A stretch of 19,888 bases of DNA from Thermoplasmata archaeon (GTDB taxonomy: Archaea; Thermoplasmatota; Thermoplasmata; Lutacidiplasmatales; UBA184). The DNA is taken from NCBI GenBank assembly GCA_030044105.1, contig JASHWL010000045.1:1-19888 (forward strand). Direction: 5' to 3'. This document shows positions 6,373-14,233 of the stretch, piece by piece (position 1 is the first letter of the stretch; each line of letters starts with the position of its first letter). The notes beneath the pieces are model-generated. The model was not told where the DNA came from. It made no database searches and saw only the letters and a program-made list of their open reading frames with translations. A program made the position numbers and the translations under genes.

Positions 6373-8094
6373 ATGGCGGCCGGAAAGTCCAGCTCCCCGC
6401 CGGCGGGCGCCCGGACGGGCGCGTCCACCTCGGACGATCCCGTCGAGGAGCGCACGCGGCGCTGGGAGGCCGAGGTCGCCGGGCCGGCGATCGCGCGCAC
6501 GCCGGAGCGGAAGCCGCGGTTCACGACGCTGGGGGGGATCGCGGTGGATCGGGTCTACACGCCGCGCGCGCCCCGCTCGAAGTTCGAGGACGGGATCGGC
6601 TACCCGGGGCAGCCGCCGTTCACCCGCGGCGTGCACCCGACGATGTACCGGAGCCGCGTCTGGTCGATGCGCATGTTCTCGGGGTTCGGGACCCCCGAGG
6701 ACACGAACCGGAGGTTCCGCTACCTGCTCGCGCACGGCGAGTCGGGCCTCTCGATCGCGTTCGACGATCCGACGCTCTACGGGATCGACGCCGACGACCC
6801 GGAGGCGCTCGGCGAGGTCGGCAAGTGCGGGGTCAACGTCGGCTCGCTCGACGACATGGGCCGTCTCCTGAAGGGGATCCCGCTCGAGCGGGTGACGACC
6901 AGCATGACGATCAACGGCCCCGCGAACATCGTCTGGGGCATGTACGTCCTCGCGGCGGAGGCCGCGGGCGTCGCCCGGGCGAAGCTCGGGGGCACGACGC
7001 AGAACGACATCCTCAAGGAGTACATCGCCCAGAAGGAGTTCCTCTACCCGCCCCGCCCGGCGCTGCGGCTCGTCACCGACACGATCGAGTTCGCGACCCG
7101 GTCGATGCCGCAGTGGAACCCGGTCTCGATCTCGGGCTACCACATCCGCGAGGCCGGCTCGACGGCGGTCCAGGAGCTCGCGTTCACGCTCGCCGACGGG
7201 CGCGCCTATGTGGGCGAGGCGATCCGCCGGGGCCTCGACGTCGACGCGTTCGCCCCGCGGCTGTCGTTCTTCTTCAACTCGCACAACGACTTCTTCGAGG
7301 AGATCGCGAAGTTCCGCGCCGCGCGGCGGCTGTGGGCCCGCGTGATGCGCGACGAGTTCCACGCGAAGAAGGAGCGCTCGCTCTGGCTCCGCTTCCACAC
7401 GCAGACCGCCGGATGCTCCTGCACGGCGCAGCAGCCCGAGCTCAACATCGTGCGCACGACGGTCCAAGCGCTCGCCGGGGTCCTCGGCGGCACCCAGTCG
7501 CTGCACACGAACTCGTACGACGAGGCGATCCAGCTCCCCAGCGAGGACGCGGCGCGGATCGCGCTGCGGACCCAGCAGATCCTCGCCTCCGAGTCGGGCG
7601 TCGCCGAGTCGGTCGATCCGTTCGGCGGCAGCTACTACGTCGAGTGGCTCACCGACCGCATGGAGGAGGAGGCCCGCCGCTACTTCGACCGCATCGACGA
7701 GCTCGGCGGCGTCGTCCCCGCGATCGAGCGGGGGTTCTTCCAGCGGGAGATCCAGGAAGCCTCGTTCCGCTACCAGCGCGCGGTCGAGTCCGGGGAGGAG
7801 AAGATCGTCGGGGTCAACGCCTACGCGACGGACGAGCCGATCCGCGTGCCCCGCCTCAAGATCTCGGAGGCCGCCCGGCGGGCGCAGTCGGCCCGCCTCG
7901 CGAGCCTGCGTGCCCGCCGCGACCGGAAGAAGCACGCCGCGGCCCTCGACCGCGTGCGCCGGGTCGCGGAGACCGAGGACCGGAACACGATGCCGGCGGT
8001 GCTCGACGCGCTCAAGGCCCGGGCGACGCTGGGCGAGATCGTGCACGCCTTCCAGGACGTCTTCGGACGGTATCGGGAACGGTCGATGTACTGA
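6373..8094 (+). CDS. Acyl-CoA mutase large subunit, isobutyryl-CoA mutase-like (methylmalonyl-CoA mutase family)
   Basis: This is a 573-residue adenosylcobalamin-dependent mutase catalytic (TIM-barrel) subunit without a B12-binding domain, so it needs a separate small subunit that is not in the window. Family marks are [34 protein letters not shown] (catalytic His257), [14 protein letters not shown] and [14 protein letters not shown]. Key substrate residues differ from true methylmalonyl-CoA mutase. The Tyr89 equivalent is Phe102 (SMRMFSGF) and the Arg207 equivalent is Gln220 (YIAQKEF). Phe plus Gln is the known isobutyryl-CoA mutase pair. The hydroxyisobutyryl-CoA mutase Asp is absent (Ala129). 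An unusual Asp132 replaces Leu in the FDLPT motif. The first 25 residues are low complexity. The start is ATG 6373, 26-27 bases after a TATA-like box. An automatic label would be methylmalonyl-CoA mutase; I favour branched acyl-CoA isomerisation. Confidence 0.85.
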   Translation: MAAGKSSSPPAGARTGASTSDDPVEERTRRWEAEVAGPAIARTPERKPRFTTLGGIAVDRVYTPRAPRSKFEDGIGYPGQPPFTRGVHPTMYRSRVWSMRMFSGFGTPEDTNRRFRYLLAHGESGLSIAFDDPTLYGIDADDPEALGEVGKCGVNVGSLDDMGRLLKGIPLERVTTSMTINGPANIVWGMYVLAAEAAGVARAKLGGTTQNDILKEYIAQKEFLYPPRPALRLVTDTIEFATRSMPQWNPVSISGYHIREAGSTAVQELAFTLADGRAYVGEAIRRGLDVDAFAPRLSFFFNSHNDFFEEIAKFRAARRLWARVMRDEFHAKKERSLWLRFHTQTAGCSCTAQQPELNIVRTTVQALAGVLGGTQSLHTNSYDEAIQLPSEDAARIALRTQQILASESGVAESVDPFGGSYYVEWLTDRMEEEARRYFDRIDELGGVVPAIERGFFQREIQEASFRYQRAVESGEEKIVGVNAYATDEPIRVPRLKISEAARRAQSARLASLRARRDRKKHAAALDRVRRVAETEDRNTMPAVLDALKARATLGEIVHAFQDVFGRYRERSMY

Positions 8095-8125
8095 GCGGGC
8101 CCCGCGCCCCGGAACGGATCGTCGC

Positions 8126-9556
8126 ATGGCGAAGCGCGCACGGACCGCGGAGGTCGCCTCGGACCCGGCCCGGTACCGGGCGCTCCTCGCCGGGCTCTAC
8201 GCCCGCCGCCGCTTCGGGCTCGTCCCCGGTCTCGACACCGTGCGGGCGCTGCTCGCGGGGCTCGGCGACCCGCAACTCCGGTACCCGTCCATCCACATCA
8301 CGGGCAGCAAGGGCAAGGGATCGGTCGCCGCGATGGCGCAGGCGATCCTCTCCGCCCACGGCCTGCGTACCGGTCTCTTCACCTCCCCGCACCTCGAGAG
8401 CTACCGGGAGCGGATGCGCCTCGACGGGCGCCCGATCGCCCCGGACGCGGTCGTCGACGCGGTGGAGCGCGTCGATCGCACGGCGCGCGACCTCGTCGCG
8501 CAAGGCCGGCTCGGCCGCCCCCCGACGTTCTTCGAGCTCACGACCGCGGTCGCCTTCGACTGGTTCGCCCGGGAGGGGGTCGACGCGGCGGTGGTCGAGG
8601 TCGGCATCGGCGGCCGGCTCGACGCGACGAACGTCCTCGCGAGCCGCGTGGGCGTCGTCACGACCCTCGAGCTCGAGCACACCGAGATCCTCGGGCGGAC
8701 GCTGGCGGCGATCGCCACGGAGAAGTCCGGGATCCTGCATCCCGGCATGACCGCCGTGCGGGGGGACCTCCCGGCGGAGGCGGCGGCCGTCGTCGACGCG
8801 ACGGCCGCGCGGCTCGGCGTCGGCCTCTGGCGGCTGGGCGCCGAGGTCCGCGTGCTCGACCGCGAGCTCGCGGAGGACGGGCAGCGCTTCACGGTGCACC
8901 TGCCGGGACGCACGATCGAGGCGATCGACGTGCCGCTGCAGGGTCGCTTCCAGCCAGGCAACGCGGCGCTCGCGATCGCGGCCGTCGCACGGTTCGCCGA
9001 GGCGATCGGGCGACCGCTCGACGACCGGAGGATCCGGGCCGGCCTGGCGCACCTCTCCTGGCCCGGGCGACTCGAGCGCGTCGCCCGGCGGCCCGACCTC
9101 TTCTACGACGTCGCGCACACGATCGAGAGCGCGCGGGCCATCACGCAGAGCCTGGGCGAGATGTACCCGCTCGGCGACCCCGCCGAGAACGCCCTCGTCT
9201 TCGGCTGCCTCAAGGGCAAGCCGGTCGCGTCGATCCTCGACGCGCTCGCGCCGCTCGCCACGACGATCGTGGTCGTGCCGGTCCGGTCGGAGCGCGCCGT
9301 CCCGGTCGCGGACCTGCGCGCGCTCGCCGTCGGGCGCTTCGCCCGCGTCGTCGCGGCGCGGTCGGCGGCGGAGGGGGTCCGGCTCGCGCGCGCCGCCACC
9401 GGGCCCGACGGGTTCACCCTCGTGGTCGGAAGCGACTACCTCGTGGGCGAGCTGCTCCGCGACGCGCACGGGGGGAACGACGAGCCTGACCTCTCCGACC
9501 CCGGCACCGGCCCGTTCCCGAGCGCGGTCGAGGGCCCGGCCCGGGGCGCGGGATGA
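8126..9556 (+). CDS. folC: Folylpolyglutamate synthase / dihydrofolate synthase family (FolC), Mur-ligase type
   Basis: FolC adds glutamate to dihydropteroate or reduced folates using ATP. The 476-residue protein shows the P-loop TGSKGKGS (59-66), FTSPHLESYRERM, the FFELTTAVAFDWF segment, VEVGIGGRLDATNVL, the ELEHTEILG loop with a Mg-binding His, and EKSGIL with the carbamylated-Lys region. The C-terminal domain has WPGRLE and YDVAHTIESA. Asn of the usual DVAHN is replaced by Thr332. The last 25 residues are Pro/Gly-rich and may be dispensable. The start is ATG 8126, 31 bases after the mutase stop, and nth overlaps the stop by 4 bases (ATGA). Given patchy folate use in archaea, it might act on another pterin or acyl acceptor. 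Confidence 0.85.
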   Translation: MAKRARTAEVASDPARYRALLAGLYARRRFGLVPGLDTVRALLAGLGDPQLRYPSIHITGSKGKGSVAAMAQAILSAHGLRTGLFTSPHLESYRERMRLDGRPIAPDAVVDAVERVDRTARDLVAQGRLGRPPTFFELTTAVAFDWFAREGVDAAVVEVGIGGRLDATNVLASRVGVVTTLELEHTEILGRTLAAIATEKSGILHPGMTAVRGDLPAEAAAVVDATAARLGVGLWRLGAEVRVLDRELAEDGQRFTVHLPGRTIEAIDVPLQGRFQPGNAALAIAAVARFAEAIGRPLDDRRIRAGLAHLSWPGRLERVARRPDLFYDVAHTIESARAITQSLGEMYPLGDPAENALVFGCLKGKPVASILDALAPLATTIVVVPVRSERAVPVADLRALAVGRFARVVAARSAAEGVRLARAATGPDGFTLVVGSDYLVGELLRDAHGGNDEPDLSDPGTGPFPSAVEGPARGAG

Positions 9557-10389
9557 GCGCGGCGGCGGCGCCCGGGTTCGACTTCGAACGCGTGCTCGAC
9601 CGGCTCGCCGAGCTCTACCACGCCGGCGACTGGCGCGTGCCGTACCTCCGCGACCACGCGGAGAACCCGTTCCAGGTCCTGATCGGGACCATCCTCTCGC
9701 AGCGCACGCGCGACGAGGCGACGGACGTCGCGAGCGCCCGGCTGTTCGCCCGGTACCCGGACGCCCGCGGCCTCGCGGCGGCCGACCCGCGGGCGCTCGC
9801 GCCGCTGATCCGGGAGGTGAACTTCTACCCGACCAAGGCCCGGGCGATCCGAGACTGCGCGGCCGAGATCGTCGCCCGGTTCGGCGGCGAGGTGCCGCGG
9901 ACGAGCGAGGAGCTCCTCTCCCTGCCCCACGTCGGGCCGAAGACCGCGAACTGCGTCCTCGTCTTCGGCTACGGCGTGCCGGCGATCCCGGTCGACACCC
10001 ACGTGCACCGCATCGCGAACCGGCTGGGGCTCGTCCGGACCCGGACCCCGGAGGAGACGGAGGTCCGCCTGCGGGCGGTCGTGCCCGAGCGCTACTGGAT
10101 CCCGCTGAACCCGCTCCTGGTCCAGCACGGGCAGAACCTGTGCCGTCCCCTGGGTCCGCGCTGCCCGGACTGCCCGATCGCCGAGGACTGCGCGACGGGG
10201 CGGGCGCTCAGGTCGGGGCGCGCGCCGCCCCGTCCGCAGGACCGGCCCCGGCGGCGCGGGTCGGCCGGAGCGCGACGAGCGCGAGGAGGAAGGCGACGGT
10301 CACCGCCGCGAGGAACTCCCACGCGATCGCGTAGCCCTTCAGCCCGAGGACCCAGCCGAACAGCGAGGCGACGATCGCGCCGCCGGTGA
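9553..10389 (+). CDS. nth: Endonuclease III (DNA glycosylase/AP lyase) with Arg-rich tail
   Basis: Nth removes oxidised pyrimidines and nicks abasic sites in base-excision repair. The core (residues 1-217) has the full HhH-GPD layout: ILSQRTRDEATD, the hairpin LPHVGPKTAN with catalytic Lys130, VDTHVHR with catalytic Asp148, and a [4Fe-4S] cluster C197-x6-C204-x2-C207-x5-C213. The start ATG overlaps the folC stop. Family members usually end soon after the fourth Cys, but this frame stays open for about 60 more residues of Arg/Pro/Ser. That stretch (from about 10208) is entirely antisense to the 3' end of the convergent permease gene. The tail could be a real basic DNA-binding extension or the result of a lost stop codon or a frameshift. 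The core call is firm. Confidence 0.93.
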   Translation: MSAAAAPGFDFERVLDRLAELYHAGDWRVPYLRDHAENPFQVLIGTILSQRTRDEATDVASARLFARYPDARGLAAADPRALAPLIREVNFYPTKARAIRDCAAEIVARFGGEVPRTSEELLSLPHVGPKTANCVLVFGYGVPAIPVDTHVHRIANRLGLVRTRTPEETEVRLRAVVPERYWIPLNPLLVQHGQNLCRPLGPRCPDCPIAEDCATGRALRSGRAPPRPQDRPRRRGSAGARRARGGRRRSPPRGTPTRSRSPSARGPSRTARRRSRRR

Positions 10390-11446
10390 GCTGGATCGAG
10401 TTGAACAGCCCGATCGCGAGCGGCACCTCGGCCGGCGCGAGGTCGCGCCAGAAGTGCGGGAGCACGTACATCACCGCGTAGACGAAGCCGTAGGAGAACG
10501 AGAACAGGATCCCGATGCCGATCGCCGCCGCGAGGCCGGCCCACGGCAGCGTGGCCAGGACCGCGGCTCCGGCGAGGACGGCGACCGCGAACTGCGTGCG
10601 ATGGTTGACGTGGCGCTCCGCGATCGCGCCGCCGACCGGTCCGCCGAACACGCTCGGGAACACGAACGTCATCCCGACCGCGCCGGCGAGCAGGATCGAC
10701 CAGTCCCGCACGGACTCTCCCCACGGGACGATGAACTGGCCCGTCGCGAACGAGGCCCCCTCGAGCCCGATGAACGCGACCCCGATCACCCAGACCGGCG
10801 GGTAGCGGAGCGCGGCGGGGATCCCCCGGGCCGGCCGGTGGGCCGGAGGCGCGCCCGCCCGCCGGGGGATCAGCGCCAGCGCCACGAGCGCGAGCACGCC
10901 GAGCGGGGCGCCGCCCACGAGCAGCGCGATCCGCCAGCCGACGAGGGGAAGCAGCGCGGAGCTGCCGACGATCCCGAGCGCGGCCCCCGCGCTGAACGCG
11001 GAGCTGAACGTGCCGACGGGGAGACCCCGGTGCCCGGTCGGGTAGAGACTGGCCACGAGACCGATCGCCGGCGAGAAGAACAGGCCCGCGCCGGCGCCCG
11101 CCGCGACGCGGAGCCCGACCAGCGCGGCGAACGTCGGCGCGAACGCGCTCGCCGCGCCGGCCACCGCGAGCAGCCCGACCCCGGCGAGGGACACCGCCCG
11201 AGCCCCGTAGCGCAGGGACAGGAGCCCGGCCGGCACCTGGAGCAGGCCCGCGCCGACCAGGAACGCCGCGACCAGGATCCCCAGCTGGACCGCGCCGACG
11301 GAGAACGTCGCCCCGATCGAGGGCAGCGCCGGCCCGGTGTCGAACCAGTTGTAGGCATACCCGATCCGCAGCGCGATCAGGAGGATCGTCGCCCGGCGCG
11401 CGGTCCGCGGGTCGACCGGAGGCCCACCGTTCGTCGCCGTCGCCAG
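10208..11446 (-). CDS. Major facilitator superfamily permease
   Basis: This is a polytopic membrane protein with about 12 hydrophobic helices, starting at ILLIALRIGYAYNWF and ending at FLAAVTVAFLLALVAL, in the 400-residue range of MFS carriers. The loop between helices 2 and 3 (LRYGARAVSLAG) resembles the MFS motif A position, and a hydrophilic central loop rich in Arg/Pro (RRAGAPPAHRPARG) splits two six-helix halves. No ATG, GTG or TTG occurs in frame between codon 11602 and the first helix. An ATG at 11602 would overlap alaS by 59 bases and add a non-membrane tail of unlikely composition. CTG at 11446 is used here as a provisional start (412 residues). The 3' end overlaps nth convergently. 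The substrate is unknown. Confidence 0.85.
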   Translation of the reverse strand: MATATNGGPPVDPRTARRATILLIALRIGYAYNWFDTGPALPSIGATFSVGAVQLGILVAAFLVGAGLLQVPAGLLSLRYGARAVSLAGVGLLAVAGAASAFAPTFAALVGLRVAAGAGAGLFFSPAIGLVASLYPTGHRGLPVGTFSSAFSAGAALGIVGSSALLPLVGWRIALLVGGAPLGVLALVALALIPRRAGAPPAHRPARGIPAALRYPPVWVIGVAFIGLEGASFATGQFIVPWGESVRDWSILLAGAVGMTFVFPSVFGGPVGGAIAERHVNHRTQFAVAVLAGAAVLATLPWAGLAAAIGIGILFSFSYGFVYAVMYVLPHFWRDLAPAEVPLAIGLFNSIQLTGGAIVASLFGWVLGLKGYAIAWEFLAAVTVAFLLALVALRPTRAAGAGPADGAARAPT

Positions 11447-11511
11447 ACCGATCGCACTCCGCGAGCCGCGTCCGCCGGGACGCGTCGCCCGGCGGTCGAA
11501 ACGCCCGAACT

Positions 11512-11519
11512 CCTTAAGG
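11512..11519. promoter_or_regulatory. Palindromic TATA-like box upstream of alaS
   Basis: CCTTAAGG is a perfect 8-base palindrome and the only AT-rich element in the alaS-permease divergent region. Its centre is about 28 bases before the alaS ATG, fitting a leaderless alaS transcript. Being symmetrical it could also serve the leftward permease, whose start lies about 70 bases away. Confidence 0.5.
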
Positions 11520-11543
11520 TCCGGGGAACCTCGGTCGCTGACG

Positions 11544-14108
11544 ATGGACCCGTCGGAGTACGATCTGGCGTACTTCCATCGCGCCGGCTTCCATCGTCGC
11601 ACCTGCGTCGTCTGCCACGCGGCGTTCTGGACGCTCGGGGCGCACGACCGCTGCCAGGAGGCCCCGTGCCGCGACTACGGCTTTCTCGGCCATCCGGGCT
11701 TCGCGCGCCCGTACGATCCGGACGGGTTGCGCGAGGCGTTCCTCGGGTTCTTCGAGGCGCGGGGCCACACGCGCATCCGGCGGTACCCCACGGTCGCGCG
11801 GTGGCGGAACGACGTCTTCTTCACGCAGGCGTCGATCTACGACTTCCAGCCGTGGGTGACGAGCGGGGCGATCCCGCCGCCGGCGAATCCGCTCGTGATC
11901 AGCCAGCCCGTCGTCCGGTTCATCGACATCGAGGAGGTCGGGCGGAGCGGCCGCCACATGACGCTCTTCGAGATGATGGCGCACCACGCGTTCAACCGGC
12001 CGGACCACGAGGTCTACTTCAAGGAACGGACGACCGAACTCTGCCACGAGTTCCTCACGACCACGCTGGGCGCCGACCCGACCGGGATCACGTACAAGGA
12101 GGAGGAGTGGGAGGGCGGGGGGAACCTCGGCCCCTCGCTCAGCGTGGGGCTCCTCGGGCTCGAGCTCGCGACGCTGGTCTTCATGGAGTACCTCCGGGAC
12201 GGGACGACGCTCCGCCCGATGCCGCTCACGGTCGTCGACACCGGCTACGGGCTCGAGCGGTTCGTCTGGATGAGCCGGGGAACGAAGACCGCGTACGAAG
12301 CCTGCTTCGGGCGCCCGTACGAGGACCTGCGCGCCACGTTCTCGGCCCGCGAGGCGGCGATCCTGGTCGACCACGCGCGGGCCCTGAACTACCTGCTCAC
12401 CGACGGCGTCGTCCCGTCCAACAGCAAGGAGGGGTATTTCGCGCGCCTCCTGATCCGGCGGGCGGTCCGGATCCTCCAGACGCGGCCGGAGGCGCCGACG
12501 CTCAACGTCGTGCTCGACGAGGTCGCGCGCGACATCGCCCGCGTCGCGCCCGAGGTCGGGGCCCATCGCGACGACCTCCACCGCGTGGTGGAGGCGGAGG
12601 TCGAGCGGTTCGGCGAGGCGATCGCCCGGGCCCGCGTCATCATCCGCCGCACGGAGGAGCGCGCGCAGGCGTCGGGCGAGCCCGTCACCGAGGAGGACCT
12701 GCTCGCCTGGTACGACTCGCTCGGCGTCCCGCCCGAGATCGCGGTGGAGGAGCTCCGGCACGCCCCGAAGATCCCCGAGGACTTCTATGCCCGGGTCGCC
12801 GCACGCCACGAGGGAGAGCGGCCCGTCAACGAGTACACGGACAAGGGCGCGGAGCTCCCGACGCCCCCGGAGGACACGCCGGCGACGCAGGCCGAGTACT
12901 ACCTCGACCCGTACACGGTCGCGTTCGACGCGCACGTCGTCTGGGCGAGCGGCCCGTTCGTCGCGCTGGACCGGACCTACTTCTATCCGACGAGCGGAGG
13001 CCAGGTCCACGACCTCGGCCAGCTCGGCGACCAGGACGTGGTCGACGTCGAGCGGAAGGGACGGTGGATCCTGCACCGGCTCGACGGCGTCGCCCAGGTG
13101 GCGCCGGGCGATCGCGTCCACGGCCGGATCGACGCCGCCCGTCGGACGCAGCTGATGCAGCACCACACCGCGACGCACCTCATGAACGGGGCGCTGCGCG
13201 AGCTCCTCGGCCCGCACGTCTGGCAGGCCGGCGCCTACAAGGGACCGGACCTCGCGCGGATCGACATCACGCACTACCGGCCGCTCTCGCGCGAGGAGCT
13301 GCGGGCGGTGGTGCAGCGGGTCAACGCGATCGTGCGCGAGGACCGGCCCGTCAAGAGCTACTTCGAGCCGCGCACGGAGGCCGAGCGGCGGTTCGGGTTC
13401 ACGCTCTACCAGGGCGGCGCGGTCCCGGGGAAGGACCTTCGGATCGTCGAGATCGAGGGGTTCGACGTCGAGGCCTGCGGCGGGACCCACTGCACCCACA
13501 CCAGCGAGGTCGGCGCGATCGACGTGCTCGACGTCGAGCGCATCCAGGACGGCGTGGTCCGGCTCTCGTACGTGAGCGGCGGACGCGCGCTCGACGTGCG
13601 GGAGCAGCAGCAGGAGGTGCTGCGCGAGAGCGCGCGGCGGCTCGGCGTCGGGGTCGACCAGCTGCCGAGCGGCGTCGACCGGCTGCTCGCGGAGCTCGAG
13701 GAGTCCCGGAAATCGGCGAAGCAGCGGCTCAAGGGCGACCTCGGCGCGGAGGCGGTCCGCCTGCTGGACGACCCGTCCGCGACCGAGTCGGCCGGTGGCG
13801 TCACGCTCACGCATCAGACGGGGGCCCTCGCGCGCGAGGAACTGATGGAGCTCTCGCGGCTGCTCACGAAGGGCCCGGACCGGGTCGCCGTGCTGGCCAG
13901 CGAGCGCGACGGCCGCGGGCTCCTCTTCGTGGGCTCGACCGCCGAGCGGGTGCGCGCCGACCTCGTGCTCCGCCACGCCGCGCCCGCCTTCTCGGGGAAG
14001 GGCGGGGGGAACCCGGCGGCGGCGACGGCGGTCGGCGAGCCGGGGGCGCCGCTCGCCGAGGCGCTCAAGGCCGCGCTCGAGGCCGCGCGTCGGGCCGCGA
14101 CGGCCTGA
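11544..14108 (+). CDS. alaS: Alanyl-tRNA synthetase, archaeal type
   Basis: AlaRS charges tRNA-Ala and clears mischarged Ser/Gly. The 854-residue protein begins with the archaeal N-terminal Cys module (C21, C24, C37, C42; CVVCHAAFWTL). The class II catalytic core follows, with RWRNDVFFTQASIYDFQPWV, HMTLFEMMAHHAF, the glycine-rich EWEGGGNLGPSLSVGLLGLE and DTGYGLERFVWM. The editing domain has the zinc motif HHTATH (540-545) and CGGTHC (645-650). The C-terminal DHHA1 region includes AFSGKGGGNPAAATAVGE. All modules are present and the length is slightly short for archaeal members (about 900). The start ATG lies 28 bases after a TATA-like palindrome, suggesting a leaderless mRNA. The gene diverges from the permease and is followed by a 125-base gap with a pyrimidine-rich stretch near 14140-14155. 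Confidence 0.97.
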   Translation: MDPSEYDLAYFHRAGFHRRTCVVCHAAFWTLGAHDRCQEAPCRDYGFLGHPGFARPYDPDGLREAFLGFFEARGHTRIRRYPTVARWRNDVFFTQASIYDFQPWVTSGAIPPPANPLVISQPVVRFIDIEEVGRSGRHMTLFEMMAHHAFNRPDHEVYFKERTTELCHEFLTTTLGADPTGITYKEEEWEGGGNLGPSLSVGLLGLELATLVFMEYLRDGTTLRPMPLTVVDTGYGLERFVWMSRGTKTAYEACFGRPYEDLRATFSAREAAILVDHARALNYLLTDGVVPSNSKEGYFARLLIRRAVRILQTRPEAPTLNVVLDEVARDIARVAPEVGAHRDDLHRVVEAEVERFGEAIARARVIIRRTEERAQASGEPVTEEDLLAWYDSLGVPPEIAVEELRHAPKIPEDFYARVAARHEGERPVNEYTDKGAELPTPPEDTPATQAEYYLDPYTVAFDAHVVWASGPFVALDRTYFYPTSGGQVHDLGQLGDQDVVDVERKGRWILHRLDGVAQVAPGDRVHGRIDAARRTQLMQHHTATHLMNGALRELLGPHVWQAGAYKGPDLARIDITHYRPLSREELRAVVQRVNAIVREDRPVKSYFEPRTEAERRFGFTLYQGGAVPGKDLRIVEIEGFDVEACGGTHCTHTSEVGAIDVLDVERIQDGVVRLSYVSGGRALDVREQQQEVLRESARRLGVGVDQLPSGVDRLLAELEESRKSAKQRLKGDLGAEAVRLLDDPSATESAGGVTLTHQTGALAREELMELSRLLTKGPDRVAVLASERDGRGLLFVGSTAERVRADLVLRHAAPAFSGKGGGNPAAATAVGEPGAPLAEALKAALEAARRAATA

Positions 14109-14233
14109 GACGCGACTTCGGCGACCGGACCGACGAAACCTTTACCTTCCCTTCCCGACGTTAACGAGAGCGGGAATCGGAATGGTACGTCGCGTCGTCG
14201 ACCGAGCGCGCGGGCCGGACCTTCGTTGCTGAC

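Noticed and set aside
6373..8094. Simple label 'methylmalonyl-CoA mutase'
   Set aside because: Phe102 and Gln220 replace the Tyr and Arg that recognise the methylmalonyl/succinyl carboxylate, so the label is probably wrong in substrate.
5803..8127. 774-residue leftward open frame
   Set aside because: It is antisense to the acyl-CoA mutase and methyltransferase genes, both with clear family motifs.
10454..14164. 1236-residue open frame on the + strand
   Set aside because: It is antisense to the permease and then out of frame with alaS. Its product is Arg/Pro/Gly-rich with no motif, a typical high-GC shadow.
14182..14232. 16-codon ORF ending just before the GvpD-like start, a possible leader peptide
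   Set aside because: There is no ribosome-binding site, no run of regulatory codons and no attenuator-like hairpins. A chance ORF is the simpler explanation.
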